Shown: positions 40,085 through 53,800 of the stretch, in pieces | How the letters are laid out: each line of letters begins with the position of its first letter | Position numbering within the stretch: the first letter of the stretch is position 1 | Origin: Geotrypetes seraphini | Lineage: Eukaryota > Chordata > Amphibia > Gymnophiona > Dermophiidae | DNA length: 64,000 nucleotides | Direction of reading: 5' to 3' | Assembly (NCBI RefSeq): GCF_902459505.1 | Contig: NC_047096.1 | Coordinates: forward strand, 9,796,001-9,860,000 | Notes under the pieces: generated by a model | Told to the model about the DNA's origin: nothing | The model's database searches: none | The model's input: the letters and a program-made list of their open reading frames with translations, nothing else | Position numbers and translations under genes: made by a program

Positions 40085-41776
40085 TGATTTTCACACATGA
40101 AATATGTTTATTTGGAAGCAAACCAGTGTGCCTTTCTGTTCAAATCCAACTCAGATTGAGACCAGCATATGGGCTCTACTTTAACAATACATGTACTCAG
40201 AAGAGAGATCCTGCAGCTTGACTGTACACTTCTCTCTATAACCCACCTGGAGGAACTAACTAGTAGCCTACGATGTTTCATACAATACCTTTTTTCCTTC
40301 GAGTCCTTCTGGCCTCCAACAGAGCTTTGTGTTTCTCTAGAACATCTAGGCACACAAGTCTTCTCTGTGTCGACACTGCCTGCTCTGTGGAGGATGGTGT
40401 GGTTCATAATATGCCCAAGGATTGAAAATGCTAATATGAACTCCAATGACATTAAAATGTGGATGCTTTTTATCTCAGATTGATTTTTTTGGGGGGGCTG
40501 CATGGTTATGTTTTTATTTCAAGTTATGAGGAAACCAGCAATGTGTAACAATTACAAGAAGATCTCTTGTTTCAAAATTATTTGGTAAAACTTTATTCTA
40601 TTCCATTCTTTGTCATTAACAGAAAAACCGGAGAAAGCCAAGTTTGTTTTACAAAGATAATGCTGTCTCCCAGACAAGAAACCCCCAAAAATCAAGAACA
40701 GGAGGGGAAAAATATGGAAGGGGGAATACTGCCTTCTATTCAAAGAAAATAAACTCCTGATCTTTTTTGGTTAAAAATAATACTCGACCAATCATTCTAT
40801 TTTCTTGCTTGATAAGTGACATGGGAAAGTGGAGGGAGGGGAAGGGAAAGTGAGACCATACTGACACCACTGCTGTTTTTCATCCTTATGCAAATCTGAA
40901 TAGAATTATCCAAAGTAGTACAGTATGCTGGGTGTCTGCTGCAAATGTTAAAAAAAAAAAAAAAAGTTTATTCACTTCAGGCACACTCTTCTTGTTGGTA
41001 AAAGAAAATACAGTTTTGGAGCTGCAACATTTGAGCAGCAAACTTGTAAATTTCTTATATATACACCACAGGGATGGCACATTAACCTTTATGAAATTCT
41101 GTACTCCACTTACTAAGACCTGCAGGAGATAAATAAAAGTTCTCTCAGAACTCAAAAATGCTCTCACAGAAATTTTAAACATTGTTCAAGTATATTCTAA
41201 ATGATCTTAAAAAAAAAATAGATAAGGAAAGTTTCAAAAGCTTGCACGTACATATTTATAGAATAGTCAAAGCAGTACTCTGCCGGTATGTGGTCCTTTT
41301 AAAACAGAATGTGTTGGATGGACCATGTACCATCAATGTGGAGCCAAAAAATATGGTGAATCCTTCTAAAAACTAAGGTAGCGTACACACGCAGCACCCT
41401 CCCTGTCCCTCCCCCAGAGTGCAGAATTTCATAAGATTTTATCTAATACAACTGTTGAATTCAATGTTCTCAGATAAAGTAGGCTGTTACCAGTTGCGTT
41501 AGATGCACCATTCAAATAAAGCTTTAAAAAAAAAAAGTGATACTATTAACGCTCCACTTTAACTCTCCACCTGCAACTGTGCATAATTTTTTTTTTATTT
41601 TAAAATTAAGTTTCTGGTTTTTAAACATCAACATAGGTGTTAAAAATTGGTGTAATAGTTACAGAGAATAAGTATTCCAGGATTCCTGAGGGTGGGACAA
41701 GTTGTTGCGTCACCCTCTACACACCCCCTTTGCTTGATCGTACTTGATTCAAGTAATGTGCTTTGTGAGAGGGGAG
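40085..41776 (-). other. CSDE1: CSDE1 3' UTR (inferred)
   Basis: From the CSDE1 stop to about 40,085 I see no interspersed repeat, only poly(A)/poly(T) runs (for example 40,950-40,965, 41,208-41,218 and 41,525-41,535). A minus-strand AATAAA sits at 40,107-40,112. Length would be about 1.7 kb. Repeats resume below 39,880. Other minus-strand AATAAA hexamers within the block, such as near 41,595, could give shorter isoforms. Confidence 0.65.
40107..40112 (-). terminator. CSDE1: candidate CSDE1 poly(A) signal AATAAA
   Basis: Minus-strand AATAAA at the distal edge of the repeat-free block following the CSDE1 stop; cleavage would be near 40,085-40,095. Confidence 0.5.
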
Positions 41777-41824
41777 TTACTCAGTGACACCAGCTTGACA
41801 AATCTTTCTCTCAGCAACAAATCC
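41777..41824 (-). CDS. CSDE1: CSDE1 last coding exon
   Basis: Following the acceptor CTTTTTGTAG, 15 codons [15 protein letters not shown] and TAA. Human ends GFGAERKIRQAGVID. The shared FxAERKIxQAGV core, in phase with the preceding exon, identifies it despite its small size. The first UTR bases after the stop (ACAAAGCACATT) also resemble what I recall of the human 3' UTR. Confidence 0.9.
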   Translation of the reverse strand, partial: GFVAERKICQAGVTE

Positions 41825-44800
41825 CTACAAAAAGAAAAAAAATACTGGAAGCAAATTATTCCAATAAAAGCTCCCCATAAGAGAGAGACAGGCACAATAA
41901 GATTTAAGGCATTATATACTACAGGAATCTATGAAGCTAAAATATGGAGGCTCTTTCTAAGCTAAGGGCTAACGTGCCTAATAAAAAAATACCCCAAACA
42001 CAACACACACTAAAGCAGGGGTGCCCACACTTTTTGGGCTTGCGAGCTACTTTTTAAATGACCAAGTCAAAATGATCTACCAACAATAAAATAAAAAACA
42101 AAACAAAAAGCACACTGTACGCATAGAAAATGTTAATCATCATTCCTATTCCAGGGTTTTTCCAAAGAGGTCAAAGCAGATGACTCTATGCACTATCACC
42201 TCAGTAACAACCATACAAAAATAGAGAAATACACCCCCCTTCCTTTTTACTAAACCACGATAGCAATTTTTAGCTCAGGGAGCTGCGCTGAATGCCCAGC
42301 GCTGCTCTCGACACTCATAGGCTCCCTGCGCTAAAAACCTCTATTGCGGTTTAGTAAAAGGGGACCTTAGTGTAAAATATAAACAGCAGATATAAATTCA
42401 GACACATTTTGATCACTAAATTTAAAATAAAATCATTTTCCCTACCTTGTCTGGTGATTTCATGAGTCTCTGGTTGCACTTTCTTCTTCTGACTGTGCAT
42501 CCAATCTTTCTTCCCTTCTTTTAGCCTGTATGCTTCTTCTCCTCCAGACCTCATACCCTCCCCCAACTTTTCCTTCCTCTCTCCCTGCCCTTTCTTTCTC
42601 TCTGCCTCCCTTTCATTTTTTTCTGTTTCTCTTCTTTCCTTCTGTCTCCCTGCCTGCCCTTTTTCTTTCTTTCTCCCTGCCCTCCCCCAAGCCACTGCCA
42701 CTGCCATCTCCCTGCTTCGGCCAACCAGCATTCCTCTCCCCGATGTCAATTCTGCCGTCGGGAAGAGGAAGGCTGATCAGCCCAAGATCGTGATCAACCT
42801 ATTGGGGGAAATGCTGCCGGGTCCTGCCTTCGCGGAAACAGAAAGTAGGCAGGACCCGGCAGGAAGAACAAATGCTTCACTAACCTGTCTCCCGCATTAG
42901 CCCGTAGCGAACGCTTGCTTCAGGGCTCTCAACATGTGCGTGCCGGCTTCCCTTCTCCCCTCCCCCCCCCCCCCGGACATAACTTCCGGTTTCGGAGGGA
43001 AGAGAAGAGAAGCCGGCACGCACACGTTAGAGCCCGGAGCATAAGTTCGCTACGGGCTGAAATCTCCAAGCCGGTTTTTTTTTTAATGTTCATCAGCGGC
43101 AGATGACAGCTGGGCGGACCGCCCAGCTAAAAGGCCCTAGGGAGAACACTGGAGAGGAAGGCTGATCGGCCCGTAGATCAGGACGGCAACACGAGTATCA
43201 CAGAGCCCGGATGGGCTCCGCGATCGACTCGCGTTGCCTTCCTGAGCTACTGGTCGATCGCGATCGATGCGTTGGGCACCCCTGCACTAAAGCATTCCAT
43301 GTTAGTGTTTGCTATCTGTGTGCGCTAAGCATGCAGTAAGTTTCTCTTTCTTTAATTTTTTTGGAGGAGCCTAAACTTTTTTCAATGGCTAAATGCTAAT
43401 GCAAGTTAGGACATGGCCAAGAAATGAATAAGGAGAAATTAAGTCTTAATTTTCTTTCTCTCCAGACAGGCACAGGTGGATGGGTTTACACTCCTCTACC
43501 AGCAGATGGAGACTAAGAACACACTGAATTTATCTGCAGTACAAGTGGGATGTGCAGTCCCTCCGAGATTCAGTCTGACAAATAGCCAAGCAGGAACTCT
43601 ATTCACTTATCAACTGGAAGAACAGAACTCAAAACTTTTTTTTTGTACAATCTAGTACCTTTGTGTTATCCGGTCCCCTTGGCTGACGAATAACCATTAG
43701 GCGTGGGGCACTGGCATCATCAAGGGTAATGCTCTTTAAACGACTAACCAACCTATCAGGACGAGGAGCTGCAGGAATCTTGGGGCCTTCGCTAGAAAAC
43801 AGCAAGAATACTCAGTGAAAGAAGCAAAAGAATAAGTTACACTATTTTAAAATGTATTATAGCCAATACACTTCAACTTATATAACTTACATATTTACAA
43901 TTGAGTGTATATGCAAATATATTTATGGAATATGAATTGTTGTGTGGTGGTATCTGGTATTTTAGGGCCCAATTCTAATCTAGGTGCCACTCTGACAAGT
44001 TCTGAAGTAAGCCAGAATGTTGCTGCTGTAATTGAGCATGTCTGGGGAAGAAAAGCAATAGATAAAACCACCCTCATCCCTCTCCAATAGCAAGTGTGAA
44101 TGAAGGTTCATACCACCAGATCCCACTCTTGTTTGGGAAGATGGTCCATCTAGCCCAGTATCATACCTGGCAGAAGCCTAAACAGTAGCAATATTCCATG
44201 GTACCAATATCAGGGAAAGCTGTGGCTTCTCCCATGTGTCTCAATAGTGAACTACCTCTCTCTCTCTCTCTTTCTAACTCTCCATTACACCAGGTACAAA
44301 AATAAGTACCTGTATATAACATGTAATCCACCGATTGTGAACCATAGAAAGGCACTATATCAAATCCCTTTCCCTTTGTGCAAAAGCAAGAAGTGTGAAT
44401 TATCGGCAAAAAGAAAATAAAGGAGCTCAAATTCTTTACCTGACACGCCAAACATTACAGGCACTACATTTCCCTGTACGTTGATTCAGAATAACTGAGA
44501 ATTCTACTTCATCACCAGCCTGCAGCTCCACTCCATCCTGAACCTCCTTCACATGGAAGAAAAGCTTCTTGCTGTCACCCACCTCATAGTTAATAAACCC
44601 AAACTGAAAAGAAATTAGGGAAAGACCAAGAAAAGTAAATATTCAAAGAGAAGCATCTTGAAAATATATCCCTATTCAAAAAAATAATGGTACATGCAGT
44701 GTGGCAAATATTAATTCAACTTTTAAAACGTATTACAACAAAGAGATTATGTAGGTGAGACATTCTAGTCATCAGGGTTATTTCCCCATACCCACATGCT

Positions 44801-47800
44801 GCAGAAAGAATCCACTCTGCCTCTGGTGTATTTCATTGTGCAGTTTAGCGCCCTCTACAGTTAGTACCCAAGCACCGAGAAGCACCTAATATAGGTGAAG
44901 TAAAGGCATCTGTAGTAACAGGGGAAACAAATTGTTCTGCTTAAAAGTAACTAAATAGTACTAACAACCACCAACACAGGCTTCAAAGGAACTCAAACCA
45001 CTCCCCAATAAAATGGAACATATATACAAATTCTTCCCAGACCTCAAGGGCTAACAGGCATAAACAGACTGAAAACTAAAAGCAGGCACAGGAAGGACAG
45101 GGAGGGGAGCATAGAATGTCTCACCTATCTGCTGGAAAAGAGCTAACCAGGGTGAGTACATAATCTCTTTTTCCAGTGCAATAAGTAAAACATTCTAGAC
45201 TGATGGGATATACAAAAGCAGTGCCCCAAAAAGTTAGGGTGAGCTTGCTGTGCTGGCCCTTAGGACCGAGAACCTGAAAGCCGAGTCCCGTCTTGCAGCT
45301 GCATCTACTCTGTAGAACTTGGCAAACACGTGAAGAGAAGACCACATTGTCACCCTGCAAATCTCAGGAGAGATGGATCTAGCTTTAGTCCATGAAGAAG
45401 CAACACTCCTGGTAGAATGCACCTTGACAAAAACAGAATGTAGGCTGACAAAATGACCCTACAGATCCATCAAGAAATCATGGCCTTGGAAGTGGGAGCA
45501 CCCCTCATAACTGAACGCATCGACATAAACAGATGGTCAGAGAATTGAAACTTGTTAGTGACCTCCAGATAATACAGAAGAACTCTGTATACATCCAATT
45601 TCTTCAATAGGCGGCCCTGTGTCCTGGAACCTGTTGGCTGAAAGGCAAGCAAACACGTCCTAATTAACATGGAAAGCCAAAACAACCTTCGGCAAAGAGG
45701 AAAGAACTGTCTTAAGGGAAACCCCTGCCTCTGAAATCTGGAAAAAAAGGGTCTCGGCAAAACAAAGCTTGCAGTTCCGACACACAACTTGCTGAAGTAA
45801 TTGGCAACCAGAAAAATGGTCTTGAGTATCAAGTCCAAGAGGGAAACATTTCAAAGGGGCTCAAAAGCAGCACTTCTTTCTTATTTTAAACTGTCCTTTG
45901 TACATCTAGATCCTCAAAGTGGACTTGAGCTTAAAATTTAAGTAATATAATGGAGTCTTTGTTTTTTCTTTTTTGAAAATAAGGATACGTATTACTCACT
46001 TGTTTCCTAGTATTTTGGACTTAAATATAATGTACATGGTTATGTATCCTTAAACTTAAATTTTGCTTTCTGTACAAGTTTATACTTGATAATTTATTAT
46101 AAAATGAATAAATAAATAATAAAAAAAAGCAACACTGGCGAGGCTAGACAACACCAGGTTAAGGTCCCAGGTGGGGAAAGGATGCTTAACTGGTGGTCGG
46201 ACATGAACAGCTCTTTTCAAGAATCGTGTGACATCAGGATGAGATGCCAATGAAAACAGACTGTCCTGGGCTCTAAAAACAAACAAAAAAACCCATCCAC
46301 TTGGACACGCAGAGAAACAACAGTGAGGCATTTATCCAAACCAGCCTGAAGAAAGGTCAAGAATCAGTGAGATCAGAGCTGAATATGGATCCACCTGGTC
46401 TTGGGCGCACCAATGTTGGAAGGCCTTCCACACCTTAGCGTAAGAACAAAGTGACCCACATCCTCCACTGGCCACTGGTCCATGCATGAGAAAGTCCGGA
46501 TAGGCATTTAGCCAAAGGCTGCGACCCATGCGCAGACGCATAAGATCTGTGTACCACAGTTTGCGAGGCCAATCTGGAGCCACCACAATGAAGCGACCTA
46601 GATGAGTTGTGATTCTCCAAATGACTCGACCATCAGCCAAGAAGGAAAGACATAAGGAGAATCTCCTGAGGCCACAGCTGCACCAGAGCGTCGAGCCCCT
46701 CACTTCCGGGCTCAGATCTGTGCCTGAAGCAAACTGCTTTGTTCCTTGCCGTTGCCATGAGGTTGAAGTGAGGCCGCCTCCAGCGCTCCACAATCACTTG
46801 GAACGCTCCCACCACATGCGCTGCTGTCAGTACCAGGAGATGGCATTCTTCCCAAAGAAGGCAGGCTCCCTGAACCAGAGGAGTGCTCTTGGTCTCTCCC
46901 TGGTGATTGATGTAGGCCTCTGCCATCACATTGTTGGAGAAGACCCTGACCGCTTGGCCCTCCAGTCTTCCGCAAGCTCATTAGAGCCAGACGAAAGGTC
47001 CTGAGCTCCAATCAGTTGATAGACCACTTTCTCTGAGAGGGTGTCCAACACCCTTGAACAGGACAATGATTGCAATGGGCTCCTCAGCCCTGAAGGCTGG
47101 CATCTGTCATCACCACAATCCAGGAGGCAATGTGGAGTGGTATGTCCCTGCAGAGCAATTGCAGGCAAAGCTGCCAGTCAATGCTTGCTTGGCCTCCAGA
47201 GTCTGCAAGACATCTCAGTGTGGTGCCCAGCGAGAGAGTAAGGCATGCTGAATAGGATGCATGTGCATCCTTGCCCAAGAAACTACATCCAGTGTGTCAA
47301 CCATGGATCCTAGAACCGGAAGATAATCCCACACCGAAGGAGCCAGCCACTTCAGAAGAAAAGAAATCTGGGCACGCAGCTTCTGTATGTGAGCTTAAGA
47401 GGACTCCCAGGTATTTCAGTGACTGCATCGACGTCAGATGTCTCTTCCTGAAGTTGACAATTCAGCAGAGATCTTCCAGCACCTGGAATACCTGCTCCAC
47501 TGTGCGTCATCCCTCAGCCATCGAGGGAGCTCTGATCAGCCAGTCGTCTAAATAAGGATGAACCTGTAGGCCCATCTTGAGCAGGTAAGCCGCAACTACC
47601 ACCATTACCTTGGTGAAGGTCTGAGGTGCTGTTGCCAGCCCAAAGAGCAGGGCCTAGAAATAGTAATGTATGTATGTATGTACACTTCTCCCTCCGTATT
47701 CGTGGGGGATGCGGGCAGAACATAGCTGTTACCAGCACCCTAACTGAGACTAGCCCTACTAGTGCACGTTCTTGTTCAGCAGAAACTTGTCTAACTTTGT

Positions 47801-50800
47801 CTTGAATCCTTGGAGGGTGTTTTCCCCTATAACAGTCTCTGGAAGAGCGTTCCAGCTTTCTACCATTCTCTGGATGAAGAATAACTTCCTTACGTTTGTA
47901 CGGAATCTATCCCCTTTCAACTTTAGAGAGTGCCCTCTTGTTCTCCCTACCTTGGAGAGGGTGAACAACCTGTCCTTATCTACTAAGTCTATCCCCTTCA
48001 GTACCTTGAATGTTTCAATCATGTCCCCTCTCAATCTCCTCTGTTTGAGGGAGAAGAGGCCCAGTTTCTCTAATCTTTCACTGTATGGCAGCTCCTCCAG
48101 CCCCTTAACCATTTTAGTCGTTCTCTGGACCCTTTCGAGTAGTACCGTGTCCTTCTTCATGTATGGCGACCAGTGCTGGACGCAGTACTCCAGGTGAGGG
48201 CGTACCATGGCCCGGTACAGCGGCATGATAACCTTCTCTGATCTGTTCTTGATCCCCTTCTTTATCATTCCTAGCATTCTGTTTGCCCTTTTTGCTGCAG
48301 ACGCACATTGTGTGGACGGCTTCATCGACTTGTTGATCAGAACTCCCAAGTCCCTTTCCTGGGAGGTCTCTCCAAGTACCGCCCCGGACATCCTGTATTC
48401 GTGCATGAGATTTTTGTTACCGACATGCATCACTTTACACTTATCCACGTTGAACCTCATCTGCCATGTTGATGCCCATTCATTGAGCTTGATTATGTCA
48501 CATTGCAGATCTTCGCAATCCCCCTGCGTCTTTACTACTCTGAATAACTTTGTATCATCTGCAAATTTAATCACCTCGCTCGTCGTACCTATGTCCATAT
48601 CATTTATAAAGATGTTAAAGAGCACGGGTCCAAGCACCGATCCCTTTACTACCCCGCTGGTGACGCTCTTCCAGACCGAGTATTGTCCATTTACCTCCAC
48701 TCTCTGTTTCCTATGCTCCAGCCAGTTTTTAATCCACGTGAGTATTTCACCCTCAATGCCATGGCTTGCAATTTTCCGAAGTAGTCGTTCATGCGGAACC
48801 TTGTCGAGCGCCTTCTGAAAATCCAGATATATAATGTCGATCAGATCACCCTTGTCTATCTATCTGTTTACTCCCTCAAAGAAGTGCAGCAAGTTCGTCA
48901 AACACGATCTGCCTTTGCTAAAACCGTGCTGACTGGTCCTCATCAGCCCATGTCCGTCAAGGTGATCAATGATGCTGTCCTTTATTAGTGACTCTACCAT
49001 CTTTCCCAGTACCGAGGTCAGACTCGCCGGTCTGTAGTTCCCCGGATCTCCCCTCGAACCTTTCTTGAAGATCGGTGTAACATTCGCCACCTTCCAGTCT
49101 TCCGGAATCTTTCCCGATTTGATCAACAGATTGGCTATTAGTTGAAGCAATTCAGCTATGGTCCCTTTCAGTTCCTTGATGACCCGCGGATGGATGCCAT
49201 CCGGTCCCGGGGATTTATCGCTCTTAAGCCTATCAATCTGCCTACATACCTCCTCTAGACTGACCGTCAATCCTGTCAGCTTTCCGTCTTCGTTTCCAGC
49301 ATATAGCCTGATGGGTTCCGGTATGCTGTGTACATCTTCTTCGGTAAATACAGATGCAAAAAATGTGTTTAGTTTGTCAGCGATTTCTTTGTCCTCCTTT
49401 AGCGTTCCCTTTATTCCATGGTCATCCAACGGTCCCACCACTTCCTTTGCGGGTCGTTTCCCCTTAATATATCGAAAGAACGGCTTGAAGTTCTTCGCCT
49501 CCTTGGCTATTTTTTCCTCGTAGTCTCTTTTGGCCCCTTTTACCACCTTATGGCACCTGCGTTGATGTTGTTTGTGCTTGTTCCAGTTTTCATCCGTTTT
49601 TGACCTTTTCCATTCCTTAAATGAAGTTTTCTTGTCTCTGATCGCTTCCTTCACATCTACAGTGAGGCACGCCGGTTCTTTGTTCTTTTTCCTCTTGGAT
49701 CCCAGAGACACAAAGACGCAGCTGGCATCCTGTGAGACATCACTGAGCCTCCTAGGGGCACCCTAACAGCCTACACTTGACTTCTGCTTAACAGTAGACG
49801 AGACCACTACATGAATGGCTCTGAGCTCCAGAGAAAATTTTATTTATTTATTCAATTTTCTATACCGTTCTCCCAGGTAAGCTCAGAACGGTTTACATGA
49901 GTTTATTCAGGTTGCAGGATATCCAACAGGTACCCAAAAAGGGATCAGCCTGTCAGCTACAGACCAAAGTCTGTGATTTCTCAAGCAGGCAGAGCTTCAA
50001 ATTCACTTCAAGCATGAAATTATCCAAAAAGGGGACAGAATTACATCAAATTAAAAATAATAAAATGGGGAGAGCAGAACACACACAACTGCATAGTGAA
50101 GTATACCAGAGGCAGAGTGAAAAAATCCGGAGTGGATTCCTTCTGCAGCATGTGGGTTTGGGGAAATAACCCAGCTGTCCAGAAATGTCTCACCTATTAC
50201 ACTGGAAATAGAATTTATAGATAGTTTTATTTTATTGTAATACTTAGATCATGGTATCTTCCATATTAAAAAATGGATCATAGCAAAATCACATCAAACA
50301 AAAGAAAATAGATGGATGCTCAAAGAGTGCCTTGTAAGCTGATTTCACTTTTATTATTGCATACCAATCCAAGTAAAAAAAAAATAATAATAATTCTACA
50401 AGTGTTTTACAGAGTGAAGTATTTTTAAAAAGTGTTTTTTCTGATCCTAAGGTTTAGCAAAACATCTGTTTACTTTATAATGAGAGCTGAAAATTCACAT
50501 ATACAAGCTATTAGGTAGCTTAATGAGAGTCAGGTTCAAAGAATCCAAAATGGCCTCACATGCCTGCATTCAGCAGTACTTTAAAATCTTTTCCTGGAGG
50601 CATACCTAGATTTTCAAAGTTATTTTCTCTCTGGTTTCTCTTCAGATCGAATAAATCTTTCACCTTTTACGTGTCCCTTAATTCTATCCATGACATCCTG
50701 TTTGTCTGTCTTGCTTGTTTAAATTATAAGCTCTTTTGAGCAGGGACTGTTTTTTTTTTACTCTTTGTGACTCTGTACAGTGCTGCGTACGTCTGGTAGC

Positions 50801-53800
50801 GCTATAGAAATAATTCATAGTAGTAGTAGTAATCCTGAAAACCTGTGTGGCTCCAGAAGAGATTGCGAAGCACTGGCATATGGTATTCTCAAGACTTCTA
50901 ACTCTAACTTACTTTTGACATCATACATTCCCTTCTACACAGGCACTTATCTCCTCCTGTCCCACTGCAAAGAGCTGTCAGGGCCATCAAGAGTCACCAT
51001 AAGAACAATATGCAGCTCTGCCTTCCTGGGGCACAAAATATACACCTCCTCTGCTCTACATCAAGGGAACTGAACCTAGATTGTTTATTGTCTCAGGCTG
51101 CCAGGTTCCTCTAAAGCAGAACAGGCCTGCCACACCCAGAATTTGGAGGAAGTCACACTAACCTGATCTTTCACACATTCAACAGTGCCTCTGCGAAGAG
51201 GTTCAATATTACAAGCCATCGTCTGTCCACGCTGGCCAAGGACACCAAGTTGGAATTTAACAGTCTCTCCTTTCTGCAGACAGTCTGATTTGTTAACCAT
51301 ACCAACTATGCCAAAAGGAAAGACTTGGCCTTTCATGCTTCCTGTAAAAGGTCAAGGGGGAAGTAAGAGGGAAAGGATTAAACAAGTAACAAAAAGTTAT
51401 GCTTTTGTACTACTTATGCTGATTTTAATCATCGGAAAACATAAAAAATAAAAATAAAGACTACAAATGCTCTGAGAATACTGAGTAAATGCAATTACTT
51501 TTCTTTCCCCAATAATAACAACCCACAAAGTAGAAACAAGACCTTTCTATTTACACAGATTCATAGAAGATTTGTCACAGTACTCCCCCAGCTGCCTACC
51601 TGTAATGGGTGTTCTCTGTAGAAAATAGGAGAGGTCAGTGTGTACAGTCATACAGATCAGCTCTGGAAAGATGGTTGAGGCGCTGATCAAAGATAGCGTA
51701 GTCCAGCACCTAGACACACACGACCTGATGAGAGCCAGTCAACATGGGTTCAGAAAAGGGAAATCATGTTTGACGAACCTACTTCAATTTTTTGAGACAG
51801 TGAACAGACAAATTGATAGTGGAGAACCGGTGGATACTGTATATTTGGACTTTCAGAAAGCATTTGACAAGGTTCCACATGTAAGACTTCTCAGGAAACT
51901 ACAAAGCCATGGAATAGAGGGAGATATACTAAGATGGATAGGCAAATGACTGGAGAACAGAAAGCAGAGAGGGCATAAATGGGAAGTTCTCAGAAAGGGA
52001 AAAAAGTGACTAGCGGTGTACCCCAGGGCTCGATACTTGGACCCATCTTATTTAATATTTTCATAAATGACCTGGAAGAAGGAACATACAGTGAAATCAT
52101 CAAGTTTGCAGATGACACAAAGCTATGCCGGGCAATCAGATTGCAGAAGGCCAGTGAGGAACTCCAGAGCGACTTGAATCAATTGGAGAAATGGGCAGAT
52201 AAATGGCAGATGAATTTTAATGTGGAAAAATGCAAAGTGATGCATTTAGGCAGAAAAAATAAAGATCACTAGTATAGTATGTCAGGTGTAACTCTGGGAA
52301 AGACCGAACAGGAAAAGGACCTGGGTGTACTGATAAGATAGGACCTTGAAACCGTCTGTGCAATGTGCGGCGGCGGCGAAGAGAGCAAATAGAATGCTAG
52401 GCATGATAAAGAAGGGAATTACGAGTAGATCAGAGAAAGTTATAATACCGCTCTACAGAGCCATGGTCAGACCGCACCTGGAATACTGCGTCCAGCATTG
52501 GTCTCCATACCTAAAGGATATAAAACTGCTAGAAAGGATGCAGAGATGAGCAACGAAGCTATTGAAAGGTATGGAGAACCTGGACTACGAGGAACGACTT
52601 AGGAGACTTGGGTTGTTCTCCCTTGAGGAGACTGCGAGGGGATCTGATCGAGACTTTCAAAATACTGAAAGGATTTGACAAAATGAAGCAGGAAAAGCAG
52701 TTATTTACAATGTCCAATGCGACACGGACAAGAGGACATAGACTGAAGCTGAGGGGTGACAGGTCTAAGACGAATATCAGGAAGTTCTGTTTCACACAGC
52801 GAGTGGTGGACACCTAGAATGCTCTCCCAGAGGAAGTAATTGCAGAATCCACTGTTCTAGGTTTTAAGGGTAAACTAGATGCACATCTCCTTAAGAGTGG
52901 CATAGAGTGATACGGGTAAGGGTAAATTAGATGCACATCTCCCTTGAGAAACAAACAGTGATATGGGGACTAAAACTATGCCAGGGTAGACCTGGTGGGG
53001 CCTCCGCGTGTGCGGACTTGATGGACCCAGGGTCTGATCTGGAGATGGCAATTCTTATGTTCTTATGATAGCTAGCAGCAGCAAAGATAGTCATGCCCAT
53101 GCTCACAGCAAAACATACCTCAGTTTTATAACCAACTTGTTTCCACTGTTCAGAGTTGAAAAGAATTGTGGGCTAACTTATATTGCTGCTTATGGAGAAA
53201 GGACAGTTACTTGCTGTTAACAGGTGTTATCCAAGGACAACAGGCATATATTCTCACATATGGGTGACGTCACTGAAAAGCACCATAAGCAGACCGAACT
53301 ATTGTCAGCTGTGTACTGAAAATCTGTAGTTGAAAAAGATATGGAGGAATCTAACTTACAGACTCTACACCCATGTTATATTCCCCATCGCAGACCTTGA
53401 GAAGAAGAGGTAGTCGGATGTCTGCTGTGTAAGGTAGTTCATAGAAAGAGGTGGAGGAATCTAACTTACAGACTCTACACTCATGTTAAGATTCCCCACC
53501 GCAGTCCAGACAAGAGGCTTCAGAAGACAGCCAACCTATCACCAATATGAAATTTGGTAAAGGTTAATTCCAATGTTATAGTGCTGCTGTTATGACATGA
53601 TAGCAGCTGATGACCCTATTTGCCAATAGTACATACTGATAAGAGGTGGTGGTCAAGTCTGCCCCTCTCCTCTGTCCACACTGAAGAATAGACCTTAGAT
53701 GGAGAATATAAGGGCTAATTGAGAAGCGTCTCCACAGAAGCAGCAGGAACAAACTCCAAGGTTGACAGGAGAGTTTGTGTCCATATAAATAATAAATGAT

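Larger units (their letters stand above)
44750..50205 (-). mobile_element. DIRS-type retroelement, interrupted by a CR1 LINE, in a CSDE1 intron
   Basis: Inverted terminal regions occur at about 44,750-44,850 and 50,090-50,200 (shared ACCCACATGCTGCAGAA). Between them, on the minus strand, are tyrosine-recombinase blocks (about 45,230-46,330), an RNase H-like block (46,435-46,930) and a reverse-transcriptase block with [12 protein letters not shown] near 47,545. The gag-like part is missing where a CR1 copy lies (about 47,740-49,711). A small LINE tail (45,866-46,130) and a SINE tail (49,842-49,915) are also inserted. Broken in several places. Confidence 0.8.
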
